NCBI RefSeq assembly: GCF_031844685.1
Contig: NZ_CP134605.1
Span: 4,895,001-4,959,000, forward strand
Direction of reading: 5' to 3'
DNA: 64,000 bases
Source of the DNA: Streptomyces sp. ITFR-21
GTDB lineage: Bacteria; Actinomycetota; Actinomycetes; Streptomycetales; Streptomycetaceae
Below the pieces are notes generated by a model. It was not told the DNA's origin and did no database searches. It saw only the letters and a list, made by a program, of their open reading frames with translations. The position numbers were made by a program, and so were the translations under genes. Numbering within the stretch: the first letter of the stretch is position 1; each line of letters opens with the position of its first letter. This document shows positions 8,436 to 16,652 of the stretch, piece by piece.

Positions 8436-9165
8436 ATGGATCTTCCGGCCGGGACGGCCGCCCCCGTCCCCGTGGCGCTGGTCGGCGCGGGCAAGGTCGC
8501 CTACGCCGCCCACCTGCGCGAGATCCGCGACCTGCCGCACGCGCTGCGGCTCGCGGCGGTCGTGGAGAGCGACCCGGCACGGGCCGGGGCGCCGCCGGCC
8601 GCCGGCTTCCCCGGCGTCGCCGTGTGCGCGACACCGCGGGAGGCGGTACGGTCCGGCGCCCGTGCCGCGCCGGTCTGCACCCGTGGGTGGACCCACCGCG
8701 AGGTGGTGCTGTCCTGTCTGGAGGCGAGGCTGCCGGTGCTGTGCGAGAAGCCGGTGAGCCTGGACCCGGCGGAGACCGGCGAACTGGCCGCCGCCGAGCG
8801 CAGGACCGGCCTCCCGGTCGCCGCGGGCTACATGAAGCGGCACGACCCGGTGGTCGCCCGGTTCGTCGAACGGGCCGCGAGCACGCGGACCGGGCGCTGC
8901 GCCTGGTGGTCGACATCCACGACCCCAACGCACCGCACCAGGTGGCGCACCTGATGCCGTCGACCCGCCGCCCTTCGGCCCGCAGCCGCCGCCCGCCCGG
9001 GAGGCGCGCTCCGGGCTGGGCGCGGCGGCCGGCCCGGCGCAGCGGGAGGCGTACGCCCGCGGGCTCGGCGGCTCGCTGATCCACCAGGTCACCATCGTGC
9101 ACGCGGTCCTCGCCGGGAGCGGGCGGACGCTGTACGGGCGGCGAGGCGGCCCTGCGGCTGGGCTG
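8436..9165 (+). pseudogene. Decayed Gfo/Idh/MocA-family oxidoreductase
   Basis: The first frame (ATG 8436) encodes a Rossmann NAD(P)-binding start (VPVALVGAGKVAYAAHL) and the family's substrate-site lysine region (VLCEKPVSLDPAE), then continues sensibly to about residue 148 (VARFVERAAS). After that the homologous sequence moves to a second frame (RLVVDIHDPNAPHQVAHL, around 8900-8960) and then to a third (REAYARGLGGSLIHQVTIVH, around 9050-9110). The frame then loses resemblance, so the C-terminal part is also missing. Two frameshifts plus 3' truncation make an active dehydrogenase unlikely. Assembly error at one site would not explain both shifts and the missing end. There is no sugar operon around it. 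Confidence 0.75.
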
Positions 9166-9316
9166 AGCCGGGCGGGCGCGGATCCGGCGGGAGCGCCGGG
9201 CGGCCCCGCGGGCGGGCCCGCGGCGGGAGTTCGGCCGCGGGGGCGCGGATCCGGTGGCGTGCGGCGGCGACCCGGGGGTAGCCGACCGGCACAGCGCACT
9301 ATCGGAGGTGACCGCA

Positions 9317-9787
9317 ATGCTGATCCTGGGACTGCTGCTGCTCGTCTGTACGGCCGCGTTCACCGGGTTCGCCCTGGCCGACAACCTGAACGGCGGCCCC
9401 GACTACGACGTCACGGTGTTCGGGCACCACATCGCCACCATGGACTCCCTCGCCATATTCTGCGCGGGGCTGGCCCTGGCACTGATCTTCGGCCTGGGCG
9501 TCATCATGGCCATGGCCGGGCTGTCGCTGCGCCGCCGCAAGGCCCGCAAGCTGCACGCGGCCCGCAGGGACGCGCGGGACGCGGCCCGGGAGCGGGACGA
9601 GCTCGCCGCCCGGCTGGAGAACGCCGACACCCTGGCCGCCACCGGGCCGGACCGTCCGGCCACCGGTGACACCGACCGCCCCGCCCGCCAACAAGACCTC
9701 GCGGCCAACCGCGACCTGGACGAGGCCGGCGCCGTCCACACCGGCAAGACGCCCCGCCGCCACGCCCGGCACCTGTTCGGCCACTGA
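9317..9787 (+). CDS. Small two-helix membrane protein
   Basis: The function is unrecognised. The 156-residue protein starts at ATG 9317 behind a strong GGAGGTGAC ribosome site. It has two hydrophobic segments (about residues 2-20 and 45-72), the second ending in a basic stop-transfer (LRRRKARK). A charged, heptad-like helix (about 75-105, RDARDAARERDELAARLENA) follows, then a polar disordered tail. The layout of two membrane helices and a cytoplasmic coiled-coil resembles LapA-domain proteins, which is only a suggestion. It is convergent with the LAL regulator gene, with a terminator between them. Confidence 0.72.
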   Translation: MLILGLLLLVCTAAFTGFALADNLNGGPDYDVTVFGHHIATMDSLAIFCAGLALALIFGLGVIMAMAGLSLRRRKARKLHAARRDARDAARERDELAARLENADTLAATGPDRPATGDTDRPARQQDLAANRDLDEAGAVHTGKTPRRHARHLFGH

Positions 9788-9892
9788 CCCGCCGAGCGAC
9801 CCCACCCGCCGCATCCGCCACCCCACCGACCCGCCGGTCCCCGCACTCCCCGGACCCGGAAACCGCGCCCGCGGGTCCCGCGAACAGCCCCG

Positions 9893-9919
9893 CCCCGCAG
9901 CCACCCCCCGGCTGCGGGG
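9893..9919. terminator. Bidirectional terminator hairpin
   Basis: A perfect 10-bp stem (9893-9902 with 9910-9919) and a C-rich 7-base loop lie between the convergent genes ending at 9787 (plus) and 9946 (minus). Confidence 0.75.
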
Positions 9920-9945
9920 CCGGGGCGCGTTCCGGCGCCGGGCGG

Positions 9946-12768
9946 TCAGTCCGCGCCCGGCGCCAGCAGCGCCCGCGACAGGGACACCCGCGAGCGCACG
10001 CCGAGTTTGCGGTAGGCGCGGGTCAGCGCGGCCTCGACGGTCTTGACGCTGACGGTGAGGATGGTCGCCGTCTCCCGGTTGGTGGCGCCCTGCGCGACGA
10101 GCAGCGCGACCCGGCGCTCGGTCGGCGTCAGCGCGGTCAGGCCGGGCGCGGGCGGCGCCGCGGGAGCGTCGAGACCGTCGAGTTCCGCGGTGGTCAGGGC
10201 CAGCCAGGGGCGGGCGCCGGCCCGGGTGAACAGCCGCGCGGCCTCGGCCAGCGCGGTACGGGCGGCCCGCGGGTCGCCGCGCCGGGCGTGCACCCGGCCG
10301 AGGGTGAGCCGGGTGCGGGCCTCCTCCAGCCGGTACGGGAGCGCCGCCGCCTCGGCCGCCGCCCGCTCCAGCCGGGTCACCGCCGCCGCCGGGTCGCCGC
10401 GGGCCTCGGTGACCAGGGCCGCGGACCGGTCCAGGACCGGCAGGATGCCGCGCCGTCCGAGCCGTACCGCCTGGGCCCGGGTCTCGGCGAGCAGCGCCGC
10501 CGCCTCGTCCGCGCAGCCCGCCGCCACCAGCGCCTCCGCGAGGTCGGCCTGCCAGCGGCGTACCGCCGGATCGCCCTGGCCCTGGCCGAGTTCCAGCAGC
10601 CGGGTGCGCTGGAGGGCGTGCAGGGCCGCCGCGGTCTCGCCGCGCAGCAGCCGGATCTGGCCCTCGGCGTGCAGCGCCCGCGGCAGGAACAGCTGGTCGT
10701 CGTCGTCCTCGCTGTGCCGCCTGGCCCGCTCGGCGGCGGCCAGCGCCCGGTCCGGGCTGCCGCCGGCCGCCTCCGCGAGCGCGACCGCGTACCAGGCCGG
10801 CCCCTGGCTCAGCCCGGCCTGCTCGGTGACCCGCAGGCTCTGGTGCGCCAGGTCCAGCGCCCGCTCGCAGCTGCCCCGCAGGATCTCCACCTGGGCCAGC
10901 CCGGACAGGCACTGGCACAGGCTCTCGGCCGAACCCCGGTGCCGCACCGTGTAGATGAGCGCCCGCAGCTCGGTGCGGGCGTCGTCCAGCCGGTCGTGCA
11001 GCAGGTGCCGGCGGTGCTTGAGGAACACCGGGCCGTTGTGGTCGAACAGCACCCGCGGATCCTGCGGCGCGGCCAGCGCCAGCGCCAGGGTCTGCTCGGC
11101 GGCGGCCTCACCGAGGTAGAACTCCAGCGCCGACTGCTGGGTGAGCGCGAGCAGTTCGGTGCGCCGGTCGCCGGCCTGCCGGGCCAGCACCGCGGAACGC
11201 TGCGCGTGCGTGTGGGCGGTGGCCGCCGAACCCGCCACCAGCCAGGCCCGCCAGCTCATCCGGTAGTGCAGCCGGGCCAGCAGCTCCGGGTCGTCGCGGG
11301 CGTCCTCCAGCGCCTGCGGGAAGACGTCGGCGACCTCGGCGAGCGCCTGCCCGCAGGAGTCCACCACCACGATCCAGGCCCGGACCCGCTCGGCGGGCCG
11401 CCCGGGTCCGGCCAGCACCTCGTGCGCGATCCGGCGGGCCAGCGGGTAGTCGCCCGCGGCCACCGCGTCCTCGGCGGCGGTCAGCCGGCGGTCGGCGTCG
11501 GCGGCCGGGTCGTCCGGCGGGGTGTGGTCGGCGGCGAGCCGGCCGAGCCGGGCGGCGGTCGCGGGGGCGCCGCGCCGCCGGGCGGTGGCCGCCGCGTCGG
11601 CCAGTACGGCGGCGGTCCGCGCGTCCCAGCCGGGCGTCAACGCGGCCAGGTGGTGGGCCCGTTCGACGGGGTCCTCGGCCGCCTCGGCGAGCGCGGTGTG
11701 CGCCCGGCGGCGTGCGTCGGGGCCGGCCGCCTCGTACACCACCCGTGGCATCAGCGGCTGGGAGAACCGCACCGGGCCGAGCCGCGGCGGCTCCAGGACG
11801 CCCAGGGCCACCGCCTCGGCCAGGTCGGCCGCCGCGTGGTCGCGGCCGGCCCGCCGCAGCAGCCGTACGGTCGGCCGGTCGGCGGCCCCGGCGGTCAGCA
11901 GGGTCCGGCGGGCCCGTGCGGACAGCGGCGCCAACCGGTCCAGCAGCAGCGCCCGTACGGTCGCGGGCACCGGCAGCGGACCGCCCGGGTCGGGACGGCC
12001 CGGCGGGTGGCCGGTGGCGAGGAGCGCGCGGCCCAGTTCGAGCGCGAGATACGGGTTGCCGGCCGCGGTCTGGGCGATCCGGGCGGGCAACGGGTGCGGC
12101 CAGGACGGCAGTTCGGATTCGGCGAGCAGCGCGGTGGTCTCCCGCTCGGTCATCGGCGGCACCTGGAGCCGCAGCTGCGGGCCGGGCAGCAGCCGCTCGG
12201 CGGCGGGTTCACCCCCCGGCGGCGTCCTGGCGGCGGCCAGCACGGTCAGCGGCAACCGGCGGGCCCGGCGCAGCGCGAAGGCCAGGGCGTGCGCGGTCGG
12301 CGGGTCGAGCCACTGGGCGTCGTCCACGACGAGCAGTACGGGGGAGCGGTCGCACAGCGCGGCGAGCGTCTTCAACACGGCCATGTGCAGCGCCAGTAGG
12401 GCGTCGGCGCCCTTGTGCGGCGGTCCGCCGCCGGTCTCGGACCGGTGCAACGCGGCCCGGAGCGCCGCCAGTTCGGCGGGGGCCAGCGCGGAGTCCAGTA
12501 CCGCGTCACCGACCTCGGCGAAGAGGTCGATCAGGCCGAGGTGCGGCAGCCGCCGCTCCTCCGGCGCGGGCTGGCAGCGCAGCAGCCGCCGCCCGGCCGC
12601 GGCCTGTCCGGCGGCGAGCCGGCCGAGCAGGGTGGTCCGGCCGATGCCGGGTTCGCCGCTGAGCAGCACGCCCGTGCCCGCGGTCAGCGCGTCCGCCGCC
12701 GCGGTGAGCAGCGCGTCGCGGTCGGCGGCGCGGGTCTGCGGATACGGTCTGCCTCGCACGGACCCCAC
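9946..12768 (-). CDS. LAL-type LuxR regulator (940 aa) with altered Walker A
   Basis: This is a large ATP-binding LuxR-family (MalT/LAL-like) transcription factor. Residues about 10-250 form an AAA/NB-ARC-like module with a P-loop at 38-46 (GEPGIGRTT) and a Walker B (VLLVVDDAQWLD). A long helical TPR-like region fills about 350-860. A C-terminal LuxR helix-turn-helix follows (LTPTERRVALLVAQG, then VSVKTVEAALTRAYRKLGV). The invariant P-loop lysine is replaced by arginine (R44, codon CGG). That may weaken ATP hydrolysis or make the switch nucleotide-binding only. The length is typical for LAL proteins, which often control secondary metabolism or sugar use. It starts at GTG 12768 with GGAAGGGG just upstream. 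It is a single-gene unit; its target is unknown. Confidence 0.9.
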   Translation of the reverse strand: MGSVRGRPYPQTRAADRDALLTAAADALTAGTGVLLSGEPGIGRTTLLGRLAAGQAAAGRRLLRCQPAPEERRLPHLGLIDLFAEVGDAVLDSALAPAELAALRAALHRSETGGGPPHKGADALLALHMAVLKTLAALCDRSPVLLVVDDAQWLDPPTAHALAFALRRARRLPLTVLAAARTPPGGEPAAERLLPGPQLRLQVPPMTERETTALLAESELPSWPHPLPARIAQTAAGNPYLALELGRALLATGHPPGRPDPGGPLPVPATVRALLLDRLAPLSARARRTLLTAGAADRPTVRLLRRAGRDHAAADLAEAVALGVLEPPRLGPVRFSQPLMPRVVYEAAGPDARRRAHTALAEAAEDPVERAHHLAALTPGWDARTAAVLADAAATARRRGAPATAARLGRLAADHTPPDDPAADADRRLTAAEDAVAAGDYPLARRIAHEVLAGPGRPAERVRAWIVVVDSCGQALAEVADVFPQALEDARDDPELLARLHYRMSWRAWLVAGSAATAHTHAQRSAVLARQAGDRRTELLALTQQSALEFYLGEAAAEQTLALALAAPQDPRVLFDHNGPVFLKHRRHLLHDRLDDARTELRALIYTVRHRGSAESLCQCLSGLAQVEILRGSCERALDLAHQSLRVTEQAGLSQGPAWYAVALAEAAGGSPDRALAAAERARRHSEDDDDQLFLPRALHAEGQIRLLRGETAAALHALQRTRLLELGQGQGDPAVRRWQADLAEALVAAGCADEAAALLAETRAQAVRLGRRGILPVLDRSAALVTEARGDPAAAVTRLERAAAEAAALPYRLEEARTRLTLGRVHARRGDPRAARTALAEAARLFTRAGARPWLALTTAELDGLDAPAAPPAPGLTALTPTERRVALLVAQGATNRETATILTVSVKTVEAALTRAYRKLGVRSRVSLSRALLAPGAD

Positions 12769-12938
12769 GGACCCCTTCCGGTGGCCCCCGGGACCGGCCG
12801 GACCGGCCGACCCGCGGTGGGCGTGAACCTGCCAATCCTGTGAGCTGACCCCAGTGTCGGAACGGGCGGCCGGTCGGTCAATGGCGCGTCAAGAACCTAA
12901 AGCCCCGGGGAAGCCGCACCGGCGGCCCCGGGCACGGG

Positions 12939-12980
12939 GCGCCCCGCCCGGAGACCTGGGGCCGGTTCCGGGCGGGGCGC
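12939..12980. terminator. Long hairpin after the M1 peptidase gene
   Basis: A perfect 14-bp inverted repeat (12939-12952 and 12967-12980) encloses a 14-base loop. It lies 75-116 bp past the stop of the minus-strand peptidase gene and upstream of the LAL regulator gene, separating the two minus-strand units. Confidence 0.75.
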
Positions 12981-13054
12981 GTGGGGAAGGCGGTCCGGAG
13001 CGGGGTGGGGGCCGCTCCGGACCGGCGGTGGTCCGGGTGCCGATCGGCCGCCGG

Positions 13055-14956
13055 TCAGCCGTCGATGCGGTGCGTGCTCCAGAACGACGTCAGGTCCGTG
13101 CCGGTCGCCGCCTGCGCCGCCGCCTTGAACTCGGCGGTGGTGGAGACGCCGTACCAGTGCGCCGTCGCGTAGTCGCGCAGCAGCGTGGTCATCGCGGTGT
13201 CGCCGATCAGCCGCCGCAGGTCGTGCAGCGCGCATTTGCCGTAGCCGTAGACGACGGTGGAGTAGCGGGAGGAGTGCGCGTCCCAGTACGCCATCGAGTT
13301 GGTGATCTTCTCGCTGGAGGAGGCCCAGGAGACGCTGTTCCAGCAGCTGGCGCCGGTCTTGCCCTGCGCCAGGTCGGTGGAGTAGTCGGTGAACGCCTCG
13401 TCCAGCCAGGGGCTGTTGTACTCGTCGTCGCCCACGATGCCGTACCACCACTGGTGGCCGAGCTCATGGGTGAGCGCCGTGGTGTCCACCAGGTCCAGCA
13501 CGAAGCCCGGGTACTCCATGCCGCCGAACCAGAAGTTGTTGTCCAGCACCGCGTCCACCTCGCTGTACGGGTACGCCCCGAAGCGCTGCGCGTGCGCGTC
13601 GATCGCGTTCTCCGAAGTGGTCAGCATCGACTGGGCGTTGGCGGAGCTGATGCCGCTGACCGCGTAGACGTTGACCTTCACCCCGCCCGGCGAGGTGCCC
13701 GAGACCTTGCTGAACGCGCCCGCGCCCCAGGCGAAGTCGCGCACCTTGCGGGCGGTCGCCTTGGTGACCGTGCGGCCCGAGGTGCCGGCAGTGTCGACCG
13801 AGGTCCCGGTGGCCGGCACCAGCAGGCTCGTCGGGTGGTCCAGGGTCACGTCGAAGTCCGACGCCAGCGAGTAGAAGGACTCACCGTTGTTGGTGTACGG
13901 GTCCAGGTGCCAGCCCGAGCCGTCGCGGACCGCCAGCAGCGGCAGCGCGTTGCCGATGAAGGCGAACGCGCCGTCGTGGCCGAACCGGTCGGCGCCGCTG
14001 GGCACGGTGATCTTCAGGTCGAAGCCGATGCTGCCGCTCTGCCCCTGGTTCAGCGCGGTGGGCAGGGTGATGTGCAGCGCCGTGCAGTCGACGCTGAGCG
14101 CGCTCGCCGTACCGCCGGTCACATTGGTGATGGTGATCGGCGTCGTCGGGCAGCTGCCGTGGTAGTTGTCCCACAGCCGCAGATAGAGGTCCCCGAGCGG
14201 CGACGCCGAGGCGTTGGTGAAGGTGACGCTCTCGTGCCCGTTCCAGGTGAAGCCGGACGCGTCGCTGGTCAGGCTGACGGTGTACGCGGGCGTGGCGGGG
14301 GTCCGGGTCGAGTCGGCCGGCGGCGTGGTGGGCGGCGTCGTCGGCGGGGTGGTCGGGGGAGTGGTCGGCGGGTCGGTCGGGCCGCCGCCGGAGACGTTGA
14401 GCGCCACGTCGTCGACCACGAAGCTGGTCTGCAGCCCCGAGTCCTCGACCCCGCTGAACGCCAGACTCGCCGTCTGCCCGATGAACGACGAGACGTCGAA
14501 GGTCCGTTGCACATAGCCGGGCGTCGCGTTCAGGTTGGAGTACGTGGCCAGCGTGGAGCTGCCGAGCTTGGTGGTGAGCTTGTCGTACGCCGTGGAGGTG
14601 GTCGTCTCGGCGGTGTCGATGTGCAGCCACACGGTCAGCGTCGCCGTGGTGCACCCGGCGGGCAGCGTGAGCGACTGCGACAGGGTGTCGGTGTGCGTGG
14701 ACCCGTAGCCGTCCAGCCAGGCGAAGTGGGTGCCGCCGTGGGCGCTCTGCCCGGTGGCGGTGGAGATCACCCCGCTGGACGCGGTCCACGGTGCGGTGCC
14801 GTCCTCGAAGCCGCCGTTGCCGACGACCTGGGCCGGCACGCAGGCCGCCGCGGTCGCCGCTTCGGGCCGGGCCTGCGCGACCCCGGTCACGGCGGCCGTC
14901 ACCACGAGCCCGGCGGCCCCGGCGGCGGCCATGAGGGTGAGCAGTCTGTTGCGCAT
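13055..14956 (-). CDS. Secreted M1-family metallopeptidase with N-terminal jelly-roll module
   Basis: This is an exported zinc aminopeptidase-like enzyme of 633 residues. A signal peptide ([19 protein letters not shown], ending about residue 30) is followed by a beta-rich, carbohydrate-binding-like module (about 35-195, with [11 protein letters not shown] at its start and [11 protein letters not shown] near its end). A Thr/Pro linker ([13 protein letters not shown]) comes next. The M1 catalytic region starts near residue 220. The zinc site HELGH is at 497-501 and the third ligand E520 follows (LDEAF), giving the M1 HEXXH-X18-E spacing. The gluzincin GxMEN motif appears as FGGMEYPG, with Tyr in place of Asn. 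The ATG has AGAGG six bases upstream. It is probably monocistronic, with a strong terminator downstream. Confidence 0.9.
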   Translation of the reverse strand: MRNRLLTLMAAAGAAGLVVTAAVTGVAQARPEAATAAACVPAQVVGNGGFEDGTAPWTASSGVISTATGQSAHGGTHFAWLDGYGSTHTDTLSQSLTLPAGCTTATLTVWLHIDTAETTTSTAYDKLTTKLGSSTLATYSNLNATPGYVQRTFDVSSFIGQTASLAFSGVEDSGLQTSFVVDDVALNVSGGGPTDPPTTPPTTPPTTPPTTPPADSTRTPATPAYTVSLTSDASGFTWNGHESVTFTNASASPLGDLYLRLWDNYHGSCPTTPITITNVTGGTASALSVDCTALHITLPTALNQGQSGSIGFDLKITVPSGADRFGHDGAFAFIGNALPLLAVRDGSGWHLDPYTNNGESFYSLASDFDVTLDHPTSLLVPATGTSVDTAGTSGRTVTKATARKVRDFAWGAGAFSKVSGTSPGGVKVNVYAVSGISSANAQSMLTTSENAIDAHAQRFGAYPYSEVDAVLDNNFWFGGMEYPGFVLDLVDTTALTHELGHQWWYGIVGDDEYNSPWLDEAFTDYSTDLAQGKTGASCWNSVSWASSSEKITNSMAYWDAHSSRYSTVVYGYGKCALHDLRRLIGDTAMTTLLRDYATAHWYGVSTTAEFKAAAQAATGTDLTSFWSTHRIDG

Positions 14957-15152
14957 CGGATCCTCTGCGGTGGGGGAAGGGCGATTGACCAGACGCGACA
15001 GGAGTGTGCGGGGCGCGGGGGGTGCCGTTAAGGGGCGCCCGCGAGCTGTAGGGATTTCCCTACGGGGGCGGCGGGCCCGCGGCGCGCGGCGGCGGTGGGG
15101 GCGGCCGGCGGCCCGGGGTCCGTCCGCCGCCGGAACGGCGAAGGGCCCGGCG

Positions 15153-15176
15153 CCCGGCGGAGGTCGCTCCGCCGGG
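15153..15176. terminator. Terminator hairpin after the chitosanase gene
   Basis: A perfect 9-bp stem (15153-15161 with 15168-15176) with a 6-base loop lies 27-50 bp downstream of the GH75 gene stop on the minus strand. Confidence 0.75.
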
Positions 15177-15202
15177 CCCCGGGTCCTGCCGTCAGGCCGC
15201 CG

Positions 15203-16336
15203 TCAGGAGGGCAGCGTCCACTGCTGGTTGGTGGCGCCGGCGCAGGTCCAGATCTGCAGCCGGGTGCCGTTGGCGGAGCTGGGGCCGGTGGCGTCCAGGC
15301 ACTTGCCGGACTGCGGGTTGACCAGGGTGCTGCCGGACTTCTGCCACTTCTGCGAGCCGGTGCCGTTGCAGTCGTACAGGTCCACCTTGGTGCCGTTGGC
15401 GGTGCCGGCCGCGGTGACGTCCATGCACTTGCCCAGCGCCTTCAGGGTGCCGTCACTGCCGACGGTCCAGTTCTGGGCGGCGGTGCCGTTGCAGTCGTAG
15501 AGCTGCACCGCGGCGCCGTCGGCGGTGCTCGCCGCCGCGACGTCCACGCACTTGCCCGCGTAGCCGGAGCGGATCGGGCCGGTGGCGCCGCCGCCGGGCG
15601 GCGGGTTGGTGGTGGGCGGCGGGGTGCTGCTGCCACCCACCCACGTGGTGGCGGCGGCCGAACCCGCCGCGTCGATGGCGGTGTTGTTCTCCACCGGGCT
15701 CGGCACCTTGCCGGGGAAGACGACGAAGGTCACCGGCCCCTCGGTGCCGCCGGTCGCCGGGTCCGGGTCGATGCCGAGCGCGGTCGCCAGCGAGTACGAC
15801 CCCTCGCCGATGATGTCGTCGGGGCCCTCGTCGGCGAAGACCGCGTAGACCACCTTGTTGCTGTAGACGACGGCGGCCACGCTGCCCGGGGAGATGCCCG
15901 CGGACTGGTAGTCGAAGCGGCTGCTGGGCAGCGGGACCACGTAGTAGTGCGTGACGTCGGAGGTGAAGAACTGGCCGGTGGAGGTCTCGAACGAGGTCTC
16001 GTTGTAGTACCAGGGGTCGGTCGAGCTGTTGCAGTGCGAGGTGGAGATCCCGTCGCAGTCGATGTCCATGTCGGACGTCCAGGTGTACGCCGAGCCGTTC
16101 CTGCAGATCTGGACGGTGGCGGCCTCGCCGTCGTCGGTGGCGTACTTGCCGTTGGAGGCGGGCGTACAGTTCGCGGCCTTGGCGAGCAGCTGCGCGGCGG
16201 TCGGCCCCGCGGCCGCTGCCGCGGGCCTGGTGGCGACGGCGTCCGAGACGGTCGCGCCGACGCTGACCGCGGCGGCGAGCGTGGCCACCGCGACGCCGAG
16301 GGCGGCCAGGCCCAGGCGGAGGCGTTTACGTGTCAT
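15203..16336 (-). CDS. Secreted GH75 chitosanase with C-terminal ricin-type lectin module
   Basis: This exported endo-chitosanase of 377 residues has three parts. A signal peptide covers about 1-40 (MTRKRLRLGLAALGV, ending in alanine-rich sequence). A GH75 catalytic domain covers about 45-240. A Pro/Thr/Gly linker then leads to a ricin-B/CBM13 trefoil from about 255 to the end. GH75 acidic residues are visible in SDMDIDCDG and FADEGPDD, the latter carrying the probable catalytic Glu. The lectin module has three QxW repeats (QNW, QKW, QQW), each preceded by a YDC or WTC motif. The ATG 16336 start has GAGGTGA upstream. A dyad-rich promoter region precedes the gene, and a terminator follows. It degrades chitosan outside the cell. 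Confidence 0.92.
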   Translation of the reverse strand: MTRKRLRLGLAALGVAVATLAAAVSVGATVSDAVATRPAAAAAGPTAAQLLAKAANCTPASNGKYATDDGEAATVQICRNGSAYTWTSDMDIDCDGISTSHCNSSTDPWYYNETSFETSTGQFFTSDVTHYYVVPLPSSRFDYQSAGISPGSVAAVVYSNKVVYAVFADEGPDDIIGEGSYSLATALGIDPDPATGGTEGPVTFVVFPGKVPSPVENNTAIDAAGSAAATTWVGGSSTPPPTTNPPPGGGATGPIRSGYAGKCVDVAAASTADGAAVQLYDCNGTAAQNWTVGSDGTLKALGKCMDVTAAGTANGTKVDLYDCNGTGSQKWQKSGSTLVNPQSGKCLDATGPSSANGTRLQIWTCAGATNQQWTLPS

Positions 16337-16398
16337 GGGTCACCTCTTCGATCATGTTCGAGGGTCCGAACGAAGGTGGGGGTGGGGGTAACCGGATG

Positions 16399-16430
16399 GA
16401 CAGGTAACCTTACTGACAGATACCTGTCAA
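16399..16430 (-). promoter_or_regulatory. Promoter/operator region of the GH75 gene
   Basis: On the minus strand a TTGACA -35 hexamer (16430-16425) lies in a dyad: tgacag (16414-16419) and ctgtca (16424-16429) form a perfect 6-4-6 inverted repeat. A further arm, gacaggta (16399-16406), pairs with tacctgtc (16421-16428). The three related half-sites overlapping a -35 suggest repression. The regulator is not identified. Confidence 0.55.
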
Positions 16431-16450
16431 TACTTGGGGCGGGCGGGAGC

Positions 16451-16480
16451 GTGCCGCGTCGTGCCGCGTCGTGCCGCGTC
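16451..16480. repeat. 10-bp tandem repeat, three copies
   Basis: The decamer gtgccgcgtc occurs three times in perfect tandem at 16451-16480. A fourth partial copy (gtg) follows. Confidence 0.9.
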
Positions 16481-16550
16481 GTGACCGGTGCGGCCGCGCG
16501 GCCGGGCCGCGCTGTGAGTGGCGCGGCGGTACGACACGGCCGGGTGGTGC

Positions 16551-16620
16551 GGCGGGTGGCGTGGGCCGACGGTGTCGGGTGGAGCGGCGGGTGGCGTGGG
16601 CCGACGGTGTCGGGTGGAGC
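16551..16620. repeat. 35-bp perfect tandem duplication
   Basis: Positions 16551-16585 and 16586-16620 are identical 35-bp units (beginning ggcgggtggcgtgg, ending gtcgggtggagc). The start of a third copy (ggcggg) follows. The block lies just downstream of the stop of the membrane-protein gene at 16653. Confidence 0.9.
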
Positions 16621-16652
16621 GGCGGGGGTGCGGCGGGCGGCGGCGGACGGCG

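Larger units (their letters stand above)
16337..16652. other. Intergenic region with tandem repeats
   Basis: This 316-bp gap separates the GH75 gene start from the stop of the upstream minus-strand membrane-protein gene. It holds the chitosanase promoter dyads and two tandem-repeat blocks, listed separately. No coding sequence is convincing here. Confidence 0.7.

Noticed and set aside
10288-12399. A 703-codon plus-strand frame opposite the LAL regulator
   Set aside because: Low-complexity antisense shadow in high-GC DNA; the minus-strand protein is a clear regulator.
12854-15031. A 725-codon plus-strand frame opposite the M1 peptidase
   Set aside because: It is antisense to a clear HEXXH metallopeptidase and shows no domain.
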